Assembly (NCBI GenBank): GCA_019637955.1
Contig: JAHBUS010000006.1
Location: 160,750 to 224,749 of the forward strand
Reading direction: 5' to 3'
DNA from: Pseudobdellovibrionaceae bacterium
GTDB lineage: Bacteria > Bdellovibrionota > Bdellovibrionia > Bdellovibrionales > Bdellovibrionaceae
DNA length: 64,000 bases
Part shown: positions 36,994 through 48,900 of the stretch, piece by piece
Layout of the letters: each line of letters opens with the position of its first letter
How positions within the stretch are numbered: position 1 is the stretch's first letter
The notes under the pieces: generated by a model
What the model was told of the DNA's origin: nothing
Database searches by the model: none
Seen by the model: the letters and a program-made list of their open reading frames with translations, nothing else
Position numbers and translations under genes: made by a program

Positions 36994-37665
36994 TTACCCC
37001 CGAACCAATTTGACAAGAGAGTTGCGGGCGCCAGGAACGGGCCCTTTCACCATGACAACGCCTTCGGCGGGAAGAACGTCAACAACGACAACGTTTTTCA
37101 CGGTGACGGTTTCGTCACCCCAGTGACCGGGGAATTTCTTACCGGGCATTACTCGACCGGGCCATGTACGGTTACCGCTCGATCCAGGACGGCGGTGGAA
37201 TTTCGAACCGTGAGACGCGGGACCACCCGCAAAGTTCCAACGGCGAACCGAACCTTGGAAACCACGGCCTTTTGAACGGCCCGTGATGCGGATTTCGTCG
37301 CCTTTCGTGAGCGACTCGATCGAAACGCGCGCGCCAACTTTGGCGTCTGCGGGAATTTCTTGACGAATTTCACGAACGAATTGCGCTCCGTTTTCGAAAC
37401 CTGCGCCAGCCAAGTGCGTTTTCTCGGCTTTGTTTGTGTTCTTCGCTTTGCGAGGACGGCAGGCAACTTGGAGAGCAGTGTAACCATCGGTTTGCTCAGT
37501 TTTGATCTGAGATACAAACCAAGGCTCATAACGGAGGATCGTTACAGGAACGGCCTCACCTTGATCGTTGTACACGGTCGCCATACCTTCTTTGAAGGCA
37601 TAGAGTCCCGCCAACTTCAGCTCGCCAGAGGATGCTGCTGCATCGGTGGCATTTTGTTCAGACAT
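36994..37665 (-). CDS. rplC: 50S ribosomal protein L3
   Basis: The 223-residue protein has the signature GRSKGRGFQGSVRRWNFAGG and HRRPGSSGNRTWPGRVMPGK, including the Gln that is methylated in relatives. The N-terminal part has a short acidic Ala/Ser extension (SEQNATDAAASSGE). Second gene of the S10 block. Confidence 0.97.
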   Translation of the reverse strand: MSEQNATDAAASSGELKLAGLYAFKEGMATVYNDQGEAVPVTILRYEPWFVSQIKTEQTDGYTALQVACRPRKAKNTNKAEKTHLAGAGFENGAQFVREIRQEIPADAKVGARVSIESLTKGDEIRITGRSKGRGFQGSVRRWNFAGGPASHGSKFHRRPGSSGNRTWPGRVMPGKKFPGHWGDETVTVKNVVVVDVLPAEGVVMVKGPVPGARNSLVKLVRG

Positions 37666-37706
37666 TTTTTGTCTCCTGACCTTATGGTCGTTTTATCTTT
37701 CGACGA

Positions 37707-38024
37707 TTAAACAGCCGAAAGTTTAATTTCTACGTCAACACCCGCCGAGAGATCGAGTTTCATCAACTGATCAACGGTTTGTTGTGTGGGCTCGAGAATA
37801 TCGAGCATGCGCTTGTGAGTACGGATCTCGAACTGCTCACGCGATTTTTTATCAACGTGGGGCGAGCGGAGAACCGTGAAGCGGTTGATGCGTGTGGGAA
37901 GCGGAATCGGACCGGCAACGCGAGCGCCTGTGCGACGAGCGGTCTCGACGATTTCTTTGGTCGATTGATCCAAGAGTTTGTGGTCGAAAGCTTTCAGGCG
38001 AATGCGAATTTTTTGGCTTTGCAT
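37707..38024 (-). CDS. rpsJ: 30S ribosomal protein S10
   Basis: The 105-residue protein has [18 protein letters not shown] and [20 protein letters not shown]. It is also NusE, which pairs with NusB/NusG in antitermination. First gene of the S10 block, behind a 300-base leader with promoter and palindrome. Confidence 0.98.
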   Translation of the reverse strand: MQSQKIRIRLKAFDHKLLDQSTKEIVETARRTGARVAGPIPLPTRINRFTVLRSPHVDKKSREQFEIRTHKRMLDILEPTQQTVDQLMKLDLSAGVDVEIKLSAV

Positions 38025-38153
38025 AGCTATTCTCTTTCCGTTCTCTTCGTTTCGATCGGTTCTTAACGATCAGTTATCATTGGGGAAAAGTCCCCGAGTC
38101 CTATCACATCTTGCCTTGTGAGCAAAAGAATTCTGTCTCCACCAAAACCCGTT

Positions 38154-38177
38154 TCAGATCATGTATATTTGATCTGA
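38154..38177. repeat. Perfect 8-bp inverted repeat in the rpsJ leader
   Basis: TCAGATCA, eight bases, TGATCTGA. It lies about 50 bases downstream of the predicted rpsJ -10 and 130 bases upstream of the start codon, so it is in the transcribed leader. It may be an operator or an RNA hairpin. Confidence 0.6.
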
Positions 38178-38225
38178 CAGCAATTTTGTTGGCCGATCAG
38201 GACTCCCTGATGTTGCAAGTCCGCG

Positions 38226-38255
38226 AATATGCATGACGGCATGCGGACCTGTCAA
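38226..38255 (-). promoter_or_regulatory. Promoter of the S10-spc ribosomal protein operon
   Basis: On the minus strand a perfect TTGACA (38250-38255), 18 bases, CATATT (38226-38231, four of six). A preceding run of nine T is an UP-like element. GTCCGC and GCGGAC (38219-38224 and 38243-38248) form an inverted repeat across the promoter. The rest of the 300-base gap (38025-38325) holds the fusA terminator and the palindrome. Confidence 0.6.
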
Positions 38256-38280
38256 AAAAAAAGAACAAATATTTTCGTGA

Positions 38281-38310
38281 AAAATAAAGCGGCCCGAAAC
38301 GGCCGCTTTT
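38281..38310 (-). terminator. fusA terminator
   Basis: On the minus strand AAAGCGGCC-GTTTC-GGGCCGCTTT with one mismatch, followed by ATTTTT, 16 bases after the fusA stop. It separates the str operon from the S10 operon. Confidence 0.85.
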
Positions 38311-38325
38311 CAACGCCCAAAAGCC

Positions 38326-40425
38326 TTAGCGGCCAAGGCGGGTGAGGATCTCTTGCTTCACCCGGGTCGGGACCGAAGCGTACTCCAAAAATTCCATGGA
38401 AAAGCTCGCGCGCCCCTGCGTCAAACTGCGCAGATCGGTGGCGTAGCCAAACAGCGAAGCCAGGGGGGCTTCGGCCGAAATCACCTGACCACCACCTGCT
38501 TTGACATTCATCGAGTGAACTTTGCCACGTCGACTATTGAGATCCCCCACGACGTTCCCCACGAAGTTGTCAGGCGCTGTGACCTCAAGCTTAAACATGG
38601 GCTCCAAAAGCTCAGCCTGGGCGTTTCTGACCGCTTCACGAAGCGCCAGTGAGGTCGCGGCCTTAAAGGCCATCTCCGACGCCTCTTTGTCTTCGCGGAC
38701 CTCATAAGCCAAGAGCGTCCCTTTCAGGTCGATCATGGGGTAACTCGCGACGGGACCGACTTCAGCAGCCTCACGAAAGCCCGCCTCAACGGCTTTGAGC
38801 AATGGGGCCGCCAAAGGAATCGCCGCTTTATTCACGAATTGGATGCCGGCACCGCGAGCCAGGGGCTCGATTTGCAAAGTGACTTTTGCAAACTGATCCT
38901 CACCAGCAACTTGACGCTCGTATACATATTCCCCGGTCGCCGTCTTTGTAATGGTTTCACGATACGAGACCTGGGGACGGCCGACATTGGCTTGGACCTT
39001 GTGCTCGCGGAGCAATCGGTCAACCAAGATCTCAAGGTGCAGCTCACCCATGCCTGACAACAAAGTCTGACCGGTCTCGGCATCGGCTCGAAGACGCGCG
39101 GAGGGATCTTCTTTCACGAGCTTCTCGAGACCTGCCATCATTTTGTCTTGATCCGCTGACGACTTCGCCTCAACGGCGACGGCGATCACGGGCTCAGGGA
39201 ACGTGATGGTCTCAAGAACCACGACACGCTTGGATTCGCAGAGCGTGTCGCCCGTTCCGGTGAATTTCAAACCGATGACGGCACCGAGGTCGCCCGCGCG
39301 CAACTCTTGAATTTCGGAGCGCGAGTTGGCGTGCATTTTCACGAGCTTTTGGATGCGCTCTTTTTTCTCGGTACGAGGATTGTACAGCTGATCGCCAACA
39401 CTCACTGTGCCCGAATAGACGCGAATGTAGGTCAGCGAGCCCGCGAACGGATCCGACGCGATTTTGAAAGCCAAAGCCGCGGCAGGTTCGTCGAAGTCCG
39501 TTTTGCAAATGATCTCTTTGTCGGGGCGTTCGGGGTCATGACCCTTGATCGCCGGAACATCGAGAGGACTGGGAAGATAGTCAATGGCCGCATCGAGAAG
39601 CGGCTGCACGCCCTTGTTTTTAAAGGCCGCGCCACAAAGAACGGGATAAGCCTTGAGCGCCAGAGTGCCCTTGCGCAAAGCGGCCTTGAGTTCGGCCGGC
39701 GTGATGGCTTCGCCGTTCAGGTACTTTTCGAGCAAGGTGTCGTCGAACTCGACGATTTTCTCGATCGTTTCGGTGCGGGTCTTCTCGGCGAGCTCTTTGA
39801 GGTCTTCGGGAATTTCGGTGGTCTGAAAGTTTTCGCCCTTGCCGCTGTCGCCCCAGATATAGGCTTTGTTTTCGATCAAATCGACGACGCCCGAGAAACT
39901 ATCTTCGAGGCCGATCGGAATTTGAATCGGAATGGGGTTGGCGAGGAGTTTTTCGCGGATCGAATTGACGCTCATGACGAAGTCGGCGCCGACGCGGTCC
40001 ATTTTATTGATAAAGCAAATCCGGGGAACGCGGTGCTTGTCCCCTTGTTTCCAGACCGTTTCGGACTGGGGCTCAACACCATTGACGCCGTCAAAAACCG
40101 CGATGGCGCCATCCAAAACACGAAGAGAGCGTTCGACTTCGATCGTGAAGTCGACGTGTCCGGGGGTGTCGATGACATTGATACGATGATCTTTCCAAGA
40201 CAGAGTCGTGGCAGCGGCGGTGATCGTGATCCCGCGCTCTTGTTCCTGCTCCATCCAGTCCATAGTGGCATCGCCATCATGAACCTCACCAAGCTTATGG
40301 CTTTTGCCCGAATAGTAGAGAATGCGCTCGGTGGTGGTGGTCTTACCGGCGTCGATATGGGCCATAATTCCAAAGTTTCGAGTCCACTTTAGCTCTGAAA
40401 CTGTCTTGGGATCATGTGCTGACAT
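38326..40425 (-). CDS. fusA: Elongation factor G
   Basis: The 699-residue translocase shows G1 [14 protein letters not shown] (about 23-36), switch [13 protein letters not shown]3 [16 protein letters not shown]4 [10 protein letters not shown], then domains II-V, with domain IV loop and [12 protein letters not shown] at the C terminus. It drives GTP-dependent translocation. It follows rpsG by about 100 bases; tuf is not next to it as in the E. coli str operon. Confidence 0.98.
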   Translation of the reverse strand: MSAHDPKTVSELKWTRNFGIMAHIDAGKTTTTERILYYSGKSHKLGEVHDGDATMDWMEQEQERGITITAAATTLSWKDHRINVIDTPGHVDFTIEVERSLRVLDGAIAVFDGVNGVEPQSETVWKQGDKHRVPRICFINKMDRVGADFVMSVNSIREKLLANPIPIQIPIGLEDSFSGVVDLIENKAYIWGDSGKGENFQTTEIPEDLKELAEKTRTETIEKIVEFDDTLLEKYLNGEAITPAELKAALRKGTLALKAYPVLCGAAFKNKGVQPLLDAAIDYLPSPLDVPAIKGHDPERPDKEIICKTDFDEPAAALAFKIASDPFAGSLTYIRVYSGTVSVGDQLYNPRTEKKERIQKLVKMHANSRSEIQELRAGDLGAVIGLKFTGTGDTLCESKRVVVLETITFPEPVIAVAVEAKSSADQDKMMAGLEKLVKEDPSARLRADAETGQTLLSGMGELHLEILVDRLLREHKVQANVGRPQVSYRETITKTATGEYVYERQVAGEDQFAKVTLQIEPLARGAGIQFVNKAAIPLAAPLLKAVEAGFREAAEVGPVASYPMIDLKGTLLAYEVREDKEASEMAFKAATSLALREAVRNAQAELLEPMFKLEVTAPDNFVGNVVGDLNSRRGKVHSMNVKAGGGQVISAEAPLASLFGYATDLRSLTQGRASFSMEFLEYASVPTRVKQEILTRLGR

Positions 40426-40525
40426 CGCTGATAACCACCCTCTATGAATGAAGGCCGCTTACGCGGCCTTCAGATAAATCTTGGCTGCCACTTTAACAAA
40501 GGCAGCCTGAATTTGAACAACAAAA

Positions 40526-40999
40526 TTACCAGTTGTAGTGCGAGAACGCCTTGTTGGCTTCGGCCATTTTGTGAACGTCTTCGCGCTTTTTGATCGCGTT
40601 GCCGCGATTGTTGTAAGCGTCGAGGAGCTCAGCCGCCAAACGCTTCGAGTAGTCTTTCTCACCACGGTCACGCGAGTACGCAACCAACCAACGCATCGCC
40701 AAAGCCAGGCGGCGCGAAGGACGGACGTCCACGGGAACTTGGTAAGTCGCACCACCAACGCGGCGTGAACGAACTTCGAGCGAAGGTTTGCAATTTTCCA
40801 AAGCTTTACGGAAAACGGCGATGGGGTCTTCATTCGGTACTTTGCCTTTGAGCTCTTCGAGTGCTCCGTAGAACATCTTTTGAGCCACGGCTTTTTTACC
40901 GTCGACCATCATTTTGTTGATGAATTTTGTAATGACCACGTCTTTATGAACGGGATCGGGAAGCACTTCTCTTTTAAAAGTTCTTGAACGACGAGACAT
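40526..40999 (-). CDS. rpsG: 30S ribosomal protein S7
   Basis: The 157-residue protein begins [20 protein letters not shown] and contains [20 protein letters not shown]. It nucleates the 30S head and regulates the str operon in E. coli. It lies between rpsL and fusA. Confidence 0.98.
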   Translation of the reverse strand: MSRRSRTFKREVLPDPVHKDVVITKFINKMMVDGKKAVAQKMFYGALEELKGKVPNEDPIAVFRKALENCKPSLEVRSRRVGGATYQVPVDVRPSRRLALAMRWLVAYSRDRGEKDYSKRLAAELLDAYNNRGNAIKKREDVHKMAEANKAFSHYNW

Positions 41000-41036
41000 T
41001 GATTACCTCTAAATTATTTCGCACCTTCGGTGCGGA

Positions 41037-41411
41037 TTACTTCTTAGGACGTTTCGCGCCGTATTTCGAACGAGCACGGAGACGACCGTTAACACCCTGC
41101 AAATCCAACACGCCACGCACGATGTGGTAGCGAACACCGGGAAGATCTTTAACCCGGCCTCCACGAATCAGAACAACGCTGTGCTCTTGGAGGTTGTGGC
41201 CGATGCCAGGGATGTAAGAGATGACTTCAAAACCGTTCGAAAGACGAACTTTGGCAACTTTACGGAGTGCCGAGTTCGGTTTCTTGGGAGTTGTCGTGTA
41301 AACGCGAGTGCAGACGCCGCGACGTTGCGGGCAGCCTTCCAACGCAGGTGACTTCGTTTGGTTCTTTTGAACCGTGCGCTCTTTTTTAATGAGCTGGTTA
41401 ATCGTTGGCAT
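41037..41411 (-). CDS. rpsL: 30S ribosomal protein S12
   Basis: The 124-residue protein starts [20 protein letters not shown], with [19 protein letters not shown] (the Lys of KPNS is the classical streptomycin-resistance position) and the conserved [18 protein letters not shown]. First gene of the str block. The ATG is preceded by AAGGAGA. Confidence 0.98.
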   Translation of the reverse strand: MPTINQLIKKERTVQKNQTKSPALEGCPQRRGVCTRVYTTTPKKPNSALRKVAKVRLSNGFEVISYIPGIGHNLQEHSVVLIRGGRVKDLPGVRYHIVRGVLDLQGVNGRLRARSKYGAKRPKK

Positions 41412-41435
41412 TCGTTCTCCTTGTGATGCCTGTAG

Positions 41436-41451
41436 GAGCGTCAAAACGCTC
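41436..41451 (-). promoter_or_regulatory. Hairpin in the rpsL leader
   Basis: GAGCG-TTTTGA-CGCTC, a five-pair stem 25 bases upstream of rpsL, inside the transcribed leader predicted from the promoter at 41520-41548. It may affect translation. Confidence 0.3.
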
Positions 41452-41519
41452 GAATCTTCACCGCGGGACCAACCCCACGATTACTCATTCACCGTCAGAA
41501 TTCTCAAACGGAACGGGCA

Positions 41520-41548
41520 AATTAAGCCCGCCGCCCTAAATGGGTCAA
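41520..41548 (-). promoter_or_regulatory. Promoter of rpsL-rpsG-fusA
   Basis: On the minus strand TTGACC (41543-41548), 17 bases, TTAATT (41520-41525). The -35 is five of six; the -10 three of six. The gap 41412-41748 otherwise holds only the leader hairpin and the rpoC terminator. Confidence 0.5.
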
Positions 41549-41654
41549 GCAAATATCCCCAAAAACCAGCCATCCCAGCCGGCCGCAGGCTCGGCGACCA
41601 CCCCAGCAGGGGCGCCCAAATGCCCAACCATCCCCGCCCGAACGGCCAATGGAA

Positions 41655-41716
41655 AATAAAAAGGCCGCCAGCGGCGGCCCAAAAAACAGAGGCCTTGTGG
41701 TTTTCACCCCAAGGCC
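41655..41716 (-). terminator. Tandem terminator after rpoC
   Basis: On the minus strand a first stem GGCCTTG/CAAGGCC (41691-41716) is followed by TTTTTT, then a second, GGCCGCC-GCT-GGCGGCC (41663-41679), followed by TTTTTATTTT. They separate rpoBC from the str operon. Confidence 0.85.
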
Positions 41717-41748
41717 CCGTCAGAAAACTCAGAAATTCCCAGTAACGG

Positions 41749-44700
41749 CTACGTCGGCCCTACGGGAGCGAAGCCCGGGAGAGACACCATAGGCACCTCT
41801 TCTTCTTCGACGAGAGACACTTTCCAACGCTTGTAGGCCGTCAGACCGGTACCAGCAGGGATCAAGCGACCCATGATGATGTTCTCTTTGAGACCGCGCA
41901 GGTAGTCGGTTTTCGAATTGATCGCAGCTTCGGTGAGGACTTTGGTGGTCTCTTGGAAAGAGGCCGCCGAGATCCACGACTCGGTGCTGAGCGACACTTT
42001 CGTGATACCGAGGAGCAAGGGCTCGGAAGTGGCCACTTGGCCGCCTTCTTGAGTCACCCGTGCGTTTTCGGCTTCGAAAGTCACGCGCTCAACATGCTCA
42101 CCCGCCAAGAAGCGAGTATCGCCCGGGTCGTTGACCTGAACTTTACGCAGCATCTGACGAACGATCACTTCGATGTGCTTATCATTGATACCCACACCTT
42201 GCAGACGATAGACCTCTTGAATCTCGTTCACGAGGTACGCCGAGAGGGCTTTATCACCCAGAACGGCCAAAACGTCGTGAGGATTGGTCGGTCCATCCAT
42301 CAAGGCTTCACCGGCTTTCACGTACTCACCCTCACGGACGGCCACGTGTTTACCTTTGGGAATCAAATACTCTTTTTGCTCGCCGACTTCGGGAGTCACG
42401 ATCACGCGCTGTTTACCCTTCACGTCCTTACCGAAGGTCACGTAACCGTCGATCTCGGAGATGATGGCCGCTTCCTTGGGTTTACGAGCTTCGAAGAGCT
42501 CGGCAACGCGGGGAAGACCGCCCGTGATATCGCGGGTTTTCGAAGCTTCGCGGTGAAGTTTCGCGATGATGTCACCAGAGTGAACATCCGCGCCTTCCGA
42601 CACGAGCAGCTGTGCGCCCACAGGAGCGAGGTAACGAGCGGGGATGTCGCGGCCCGGGAGCGTGATGTGCTTGCCGGCCTCGTCCACCACGTAAACCGCG
42701 GGTTTGATGTCCGACGATTTCGACTCGACGATCACTTTCGTCGCGAAACCCGTCACGGCATCGACCTGCTCGGCCATGGTGACACCCTCTTCGATGTCTT
42801 GGAATTGGATCTTACCCGAAACCTCGGCGATGATCGGATTCGAGTAGGGATCCCACTCAGCCACGATCTGGCCTTTGCCGACCTTTTGACCTTCTTTGAA
42901 GTTCAAAACGGCACCGTAAACGAGCTTAAAGTGCTCGCGTTCACGGCCTGTTTCGTCGACAACGATGGCCTCACCGTTACGGTTCATGACGGTCAACTTG
43001 CCAGCGCGGTTCGGAACCGCGTGAACGTTCGAAAGCTTCAAGGTTCCGTCATAGCGAGACGTGTGAACCGATTGCTCAACCGCACGCGAAGCCGCACCAC
43101 CCAAGTGGAATGTTCGCATGGTCAACTGAGTACCGGGCTCACCGATCGACTGAGCGGCGATGATACCGACAGCCTCACCGAGGTTGACGGTGTTACCGCG
43201 AGCCAAGTCACGACCGTAACACTTCATACAAACGCCGCGTTTTGCCTGACAGGTCAACGCCGAGCGGATGTAGACTTTTTCGATCCCGAGTTCATCGATT
43301 TTGCGCATCTGCGCCTCGGTGATCTCTTCGCTTTCTTTCACGATCACATTGCCGGTGGTCGGATCAACGACAGCCTGGCGCACGGTACGGCCGAGGATAC
43401 GCTCACCCAAAGGCTGGATGATTTCGCCGGAATCGTACAGAGGAGTGACTTCGAGACCATCGGTCGTTCCGCAGTCGTGCTCGGAAACGATCACGTCTTG
43501 GGCCACGTCCACGAGACGGCGGGTCAAGTAACCCGAGTTCGCGGTTTTCAGGGCGGTATCGGCCAAACCTTTACGCGCACCGTGAGTCGAGATGAAGTAC
43601 TGGAGAACGGTCAGACCTTCGCGGAAGTTCGCGGTGATCGGCGTCTCGATGATCTCGCCTGACGGCTTCGCCATCAGACCGCGCATCGCACCGAGCTGAC
43701 GGAGCTGAGCCGCCGAACCCCGGGCTCCGGAGTCCGCCATGATGAAGATCGGGTTGAACGAAGGTCCGATCGACTCTTTGCCGTCGATCACGAACTTTTG
43801 CTTCTCGATCTTGGCCATCATCTCTTTCGAGATTTTATCGGCCGTTTGGGCCCAGATATCCACGACCTTATTGTAGCGCTCCCCGTCCGTGATCAAACCT
43901 TCATCGTACTGTTGTTGAATCTCGCCGACTTGTTTTTCGGCGTCGACGATCGAAGTGGCTTTGGACTCAGGGATGACCATGTCATCGATACAGATCGAAA
44001 GACCCGCACCTGTTGAGTATTTGAATCCGAGTTCCATCAAACGGTCCGCCAAGATGCAAGTCGCTTTCGCACCGGCAACACGGAAGGTCTTGTCGATGAG
44101 AGTGGCGATTTGCTTTTTGGTCAGGATCACGTTCACTTCTTCGAAGGGAACTTCCGGGGGAACGATGTCGCTCAAAATCGCGCGGCCCACTGAAGTGTCG
44201 CGGACTTTGCCATTCAAACGCACTTTACAAGCGGCTTGCAAATCAACGCTGCCGGTCTCGTAAGCGTAGAGCGCTTCTTGGATCGACGAGAACGCCTTAC
44301 CGGTGCCTTTGGCGCCAGGGCGAATACGTGTCAGCCAGTAGAGACCGAGAACGATATCCTGCGAAGGATTGATGATCGGCTTACCGTTGGCAGGCGACAG
44401 GATGTTGTTGGTCGACATCATCAAAACGCGGGCCTCAACCTGCGCTTCGATCGAGAGCGGAACGTGAACGGCCATTTGGTCACCGTCGAAGTCGGCATTG
44501 AACGCCGTACAAACGAGCGGGTGCAACTGGATCGCCTTACCTTCGTGGAGAACCGGCTCGAAAGCCTGGATGCCCAAACGGTGGAGCGTGGGTGCACGGT
44601 TCAAGAGAACGGGGTGCTCTTTCACGACGTCAGCCAAGATGTCCCAAACCTCAACGGTCTCGGTGTCAACCAAGCGCTTGGCTTGCTTGATGGTGGTCGC

Positions 44701-45870
44701 CAGCCCGCGCTCTTCGAGTTTGTTGTAAACGAAGGGCTTGAACAGCTCGAGAGCCATCTTTTTAGGAAGACCGCACTGGTGCAGCTTCAAAGTGGGACCG
44801 ACGACGATGACCGAACGACCCGAGTAATCGACACGCTTTCCGAGCAGATTCTGACGGAAACGGCCGTGTTTACCTTTGAGCATGTCGCTGAGTGAGCGCA
44901 AGGGACGCTTGTTGGGACCGGTGAAGGTCTTACCACGGCGGCCGTTGTCGAGAAGCGCATCGGTGGCTTCTTGGAGCATGCGCTTTTCATTGCGGATGAT
45001 GATGTCGGGAGCATTGAGCTCCTGCAGACGTTTCAAACGATTGTTACGGTTGATCACGCGGCGGTACAGATCGTTGAGATCCGACGTCGCGAAACGGCCC
45101 CCATCCAAGGGAACGAGAGGACGCAAATCCGGCGGAAGCACGGGCAAAGCCTCGAGCATCATCCAATCGGGTTTGTTGATCGAGTTTTTGAACGCCTCGA
45201 CGACTTTCAAACGCTTCGAGATTTTTTTGGTCGCGGCTTCCGATTTGGTCTCTTTGAGCTCGATACGGAGCTTGCGAGAGAGGTACTCGGGATCCACTTT
45301 GCGCATCAAATCGCGAACCGCTTCGCCGCCCATGCCGGCTTTGAAGTTGGGGCCGTAGTCGTTCAGCGCGGCTTGGTAAGCCTCTTCGCTCAAAACTTGA
45401 CCTTCGAGGAGAGGAGTCTCCATCGGATCGATGACGATGTAAGCTTCGCAGTACAGAACCTTCTCAACTTCTTTCAACGAAAGGTTGAGCAAGTTCCCGA
45501 TTCGCGAAGGGAGCGAACGCAGGAACCAAATGTGCGCCACGGGAGTCGCGAGCTCGATATGACCCATGCGCTCACGGCGAACTTTGGATTGAGTGACTTC
45601 AACGCCGCACTTTTCACAGACGACGCCGCGGTACTTCATGCGTTTGTACTTACCGCACAAGCATTCGTAGTCTTTGATGGGGCCGAAGATTTTCGCACAG
45701 AACAAACCATCACGCTCAGGCTTGAATGTACGGTAATTGATGGTTTCAGGTTTTTTGACTTCGCCATAAGACCACTCGCGGATCATCTCCGGAGATGCGA
45801 GCGACACGCGAACGGCGTCGAACGACAACGGATCTTTGGGCTTGTCAAAAAAGTTTAAAAGGTCTCTCAA
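41749..45870 (-). CDS. rpoC: RNA polymerase beta' subunit
   Basis: The 1373-residue subunit has the N-terminal zinc site ([20 protein letters not shown]), the catalytic [17 protein letters not shown] with its Asp triad for Mg, the bridge-helix/trigger-loop region, and a second Cys site ([15 protein letters not shown]). Start is TTG with GGAGAG upstream. It follows rpoB by 63 bases and ends at a double hairpin. Confidence 0.98.
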   Translation of the reverse strand: MRDLLNFFDKPKDPLSFDAVRVSLASPEMIREWSYGEVKKPETINYRTFKPERDGLFCAKIFGPIKDYECLCGKYKRMKYRGVVCEKCGVEVTQSKVRRERMGHIELATPVAHIWFLRSLPSRIGNLLNLSLKEVEKVLYCEAYIVIDPMETPLLEGQVLSEEAYQAALNDYGPNFKAGMGGEAVRDLMRKVDPEYLSRKLRIELKETKSEAATKKISKRLKVVEAFKNSINKPDWMMLEALPVLPPDLRPLVPLDGGRFATSDLNDLYRRVINRNNRLKRLQELNAPDIIIRNEKRMLQEATDALLDNGRRGKTFTGPNKRPLRSLSDMLKGKHGRFRQNLLGKRVDYSGRSVIVVGPTLKLHQCGLPKKMALELFKPFVYNKLEERGLATTIKQAKRLVDTETVEVWDILADVVKEHPVLLNRAPTLHRLGIQAFEPVLHEGKAIQLHPLVCTAFNADFDGDQMAVHVPLSIEAQVEARVLMMSTNNILSPANGKPIINPSQDIVLGLYWLTRIRPGAKGTGKAFSSIQEALYAYETGSVDLQAACKVRLNGKVRDTSVGRAILSDIVPPEVPFEEVNVILTKKQIATLIDKTFRVAGAKATCILADRLMELGFKYSTGAGLSICIDDMVIPESKATSIVDAEKQVGEIQQQYDEGLITDGERYNKVVDIWAQTADKISKEMMAKIEKQKFVIDGKESIGPSFNPIFIMADSGARGSAAQLRQLGAMRGLMAKPSGEIIETPITANFREGLTVLQYFISTHGARKGLADTALKTANSGYLTRRLVDVAQDVIVSEHDCGTTDGLEVTPLYDSGEIIQPLGERILGRTVRQAVVDPTTGNVIVKESEEITEAQMRKIDELGIEKVYIRSALTCQAKRGVCMKCYGRDLARGNTVNLGEAVGIIAAQSIGEPGTQLTMRTFHLGGAASRAVEQSVHTSRYDGTLKLSNVHAVPNRAGKLTVMNRNGEAIVVDETGREREHFKLVYGAVLNFKEGQKVGKGQIVAEWDPYSNPIIAEVSGKIQFQDIEEGVTMAEQVDAVTGFATKVIVESKSSDIKPAVYVVDEAGKHITLPGRDIPARYLAPVGAQLLVSEGADVHSGDIIAKLHREASKTRDITGGLPRVAELFEARKPKEAAIISEIDGYVTFGKDVKGKQRVIVTPEVGEQKEYLIPKGKHVAVREGEYVKAGEALMDGPTNPHDVLAVLGDKALSAYLVNEIQEVYRLQGVGINDKHIEVIVRQMLRKVQVNDPGDTRFLAGEHVERVTFEAENARVTQEGGQVATSEPLLLGITKVSLSTESWISAASFQETTKVLTEAAINSKTDYLRGLKENIIMGRLIPAGTGLTAYKRWKVSLVEEEEVPMVSLPGFAPVGPT

Positions 45871-45933
45871 GGGTCTCTCCTTGGTTGATTATATTTAAAA
45901 AACAAACTCTCGCTTCTCTTCACGGACCGGCCC

Positions 45934-48900
45934 TTAGTGGGCCTGTCCGCCGCCGTTCGGATCGCCTTCAGTCGGGGGCGTTACGGCCATGGGGGGAGCC
46001 GGCATACCGCCGCCTTCCGCCATCATGTCGTCGCCATCGACGTCGTCCGTCAGGATGTCGGATTCCATGAGTTCGACGTTCAGGGCGAGCGCTTTGAGCT
46101 CGTTCACGAGAACGTTGAAGGACTCAGGGAGACCCGGCTCGAGAATATTTTCACCTTTCACGATGCTTTCATACATGCGCGTTCTTCCGGCGACGTCATC
46201 CGACTTAACCGTGAGGAACTCTTGCAAGCTGTAAGCAGCGCCGTAAGCCTCGATCGCCCAAACTTCCATCTCACCGAGACGCTGACCACCGAACTGAGCT
46301 TTACCACCCAGGGGCTGCTGCGAAACGAGCGAGTACGGTCCGATTGAACGGGCGTGAATCTTCTCTTCAACCAAGTGGTGAAGCTTGAGCATGTACATAA
46401 TGCCCACGGTCACCGGGTTCTTGAAGGGCTCACCTGTACGGCCGTCGAACAGAATCGACTGACCCGAGGTCGGCATGTTGCACTTCTTGAGAAGCTCTTT
46501 CACGTCGGCCTCACGAGCGCCGTCGAAGACCGGGGTTCCAACGTGGATCCCGTGCTTCATCGTGTTGATCATTTTTTTAAGCGAAGCTTCGTCCGCGCCT
46601 TCGAGTTTCTTGGTGATCTCTTCGTCGTCGAACACGTCTTTCATCCGGTTGCGCGAATTTTCCGCGTTCCATTTGTCGAGACCTTCGGCAAGTTGGACGC
46701 CCAAGTTACGGGCGGCCCATCCCAAGTGAACCTCGAGGATCTGACCGATATTCATACGCGAAGGAACGCCGAGAGGATTGAGAACCATGTCGACGGGAGT
46801 TCCGTCAGCCAGGTACGGCATATCCTCGAGAGGCAGAACTTTCGAAACGACACCCTTATTTCCGTGGCGGCCGGCGAACTTATCACCGACTTGCAGTTTA
46901 CGTTTAATCGCGACGTAAACTTTGACCATTTTGATCACGCCAGGAGGCAATTCATCACCTTTTTTGAGGCGGTCGATCTTCTCGTTGAACACGAGTTTCA
47001 CGGCCTCAAGCTGATTGCGCGAACCATCCAGGATGCGAGTGACCTGGAACTCCAGCTCTTGTTCGAGCGGGATGTAAGTCAAAAGCTCGAAAGGAATCGT
47101 CTCGAGATCGGCCGACGTGATGTCTTGGCCTTTGCTCAAGAGTTTTTGGCTTCCATCTTCGTTCAACAGAACGCCGGTGGTTTTTTTGCCGATGAGGATA
47201 TCTTTGAGCTTCTCGAGCGCGTTGTTGCGGATCACGTTCTGCTCGACCGCCAAGTCCTTTTCGAGCTTGCGGCGTTTTTCTTCGATGATCTGAGCCAAAC
47301 GCTCGTCGCGCTCGGAACCTTCACGGCTGTAAACCTGAGCGTCGATGACCGTTCCGTAAACGCCCGAGGGCGCGCGGAGCGAAGTATCTCGAACGTCGCC
47401 GGCTTTATCGCCGAAGATCGCGCGGAGCAGTTTTTCTTCGGGAGAGAGCTGAGTCTCGCCTTTGGGAGTGACTTTACCAACCAGGATCGCGCCGGGGCGG
47501 ACTTCCGCACCCACGCGGATGATGCCCGAGGTGTCGAGGTCTTTGAGGGCCTCTTCACCGACGTTGGCGATATCGCGCGAGATCTCTTCTTTACCGAGCT
47601 TGGTATCACGGGCCACGCACTCGAACTCTTCGATGTGGATCGACGTGTACGTGTCCTCTTTCAAGAGGCGCTCGGAGATGAGGATCGAATCCTCGAAGTT
47701 GTAACCCATCCAAGGCGTGAACGCGACCAGCACGTTTTGACCCAAGGCGAGTTCACCGAGTTCGGTCGAAGGACCATCGGCGATGATATCACCACGCTTC
47801 ACGCGGTCGCCGACCTGAACGATCGGTTTCTGATTGAAGCAGGTGTTCTGATTTGTACGCTGATACTTGGTCAGGTTGTAGATGTCGACGTTGGCGCCGA
47901 GCTCTCCGCCCTTCGCCAAACGGCGAACGACGACGCGTCCAGCATCCACTTCTTCAACCACACCTTCGTTGGTCGCGACGACCGACGTTCCCGAATCGCG
48001 AGCAACCAAGTGCTCAACGCCGGTACCGACGAGCGGGGCGCGCGAACGCAGGAGCGGAACGGCCTGACGTTGCATGTTCGAACCCATGAGAGCGCGGTTG
48101 GCGTCATCGTGCTCGAGGAAAGGAATGAGCGAAGCGGCGATCGAAACCAGCTGCGAGGGCGAAACGTCCATCAAACTGATTTTGTTCTTCTCGGTCACTT
48201 CGTACTCGCCGTCGCGGCGGCAAACCATCGAAGCGAAGCTCACTTCTTTGGTGCCCGAGTCGCGGGTGGCGGGAGCGATGACTTGGCCGGCCTCTTCGAG
48301 GGCGGACATGTAAGTGATGTCGGCGTGAATACGACCTTCATCGACTTTGCGGTAAGGCGTCTCGATGAAACCGTAGTTGTTAATGCGGGCGTAAGTCGCG
48401 AGCGACGCAATCAAACCGATGTTCGGTCCCTCAGGCGTCTCGATGGGGCAGATACGTCCGTAGTGCGTGGGGTGAACGTCGCGGACTTCGAAGCCGGCGC
48501 GGTCACGAGTCAAACCGCCCGGGCCGAGGGCCGACAAACGACGTTTGTGGGTGATCTCAGAGAGAGGATTCGTTTGATCCATGAACTGCGACAATTGCGA
48601 AGCGCCGAAGAACTCTTTCACGACGGCGTTGACGGGTTTTGCGTTCACGAGGTCGTGAGGCATCATCGTCTCGACGTCTTGCAAGCTCATGCGCTCACGG
48701 ATGGCGCGCTCCATACGAACCAAACCGATGCGGTATTGGTTCTCGAGAAGCTCACCCACCGAGCGGACGCGGCGGTTTCCGAGGTGATCGATATCATCGA
48801 CAACACCGCGGCCGTTTTTGAGGTCGATCAGGTGTTTCACTGTCGACAAGATGTCTTTGTTGGTCAAAGTGCGGTGCTCGGGAGGACACTCTTCCATCGA

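Noticed and set aside
41953..43662. 569-codon open frame opposite rpoC
   Set aside because: Same explanation: antisense shadow of rpoC, with no ribosome site or recognisable domain.
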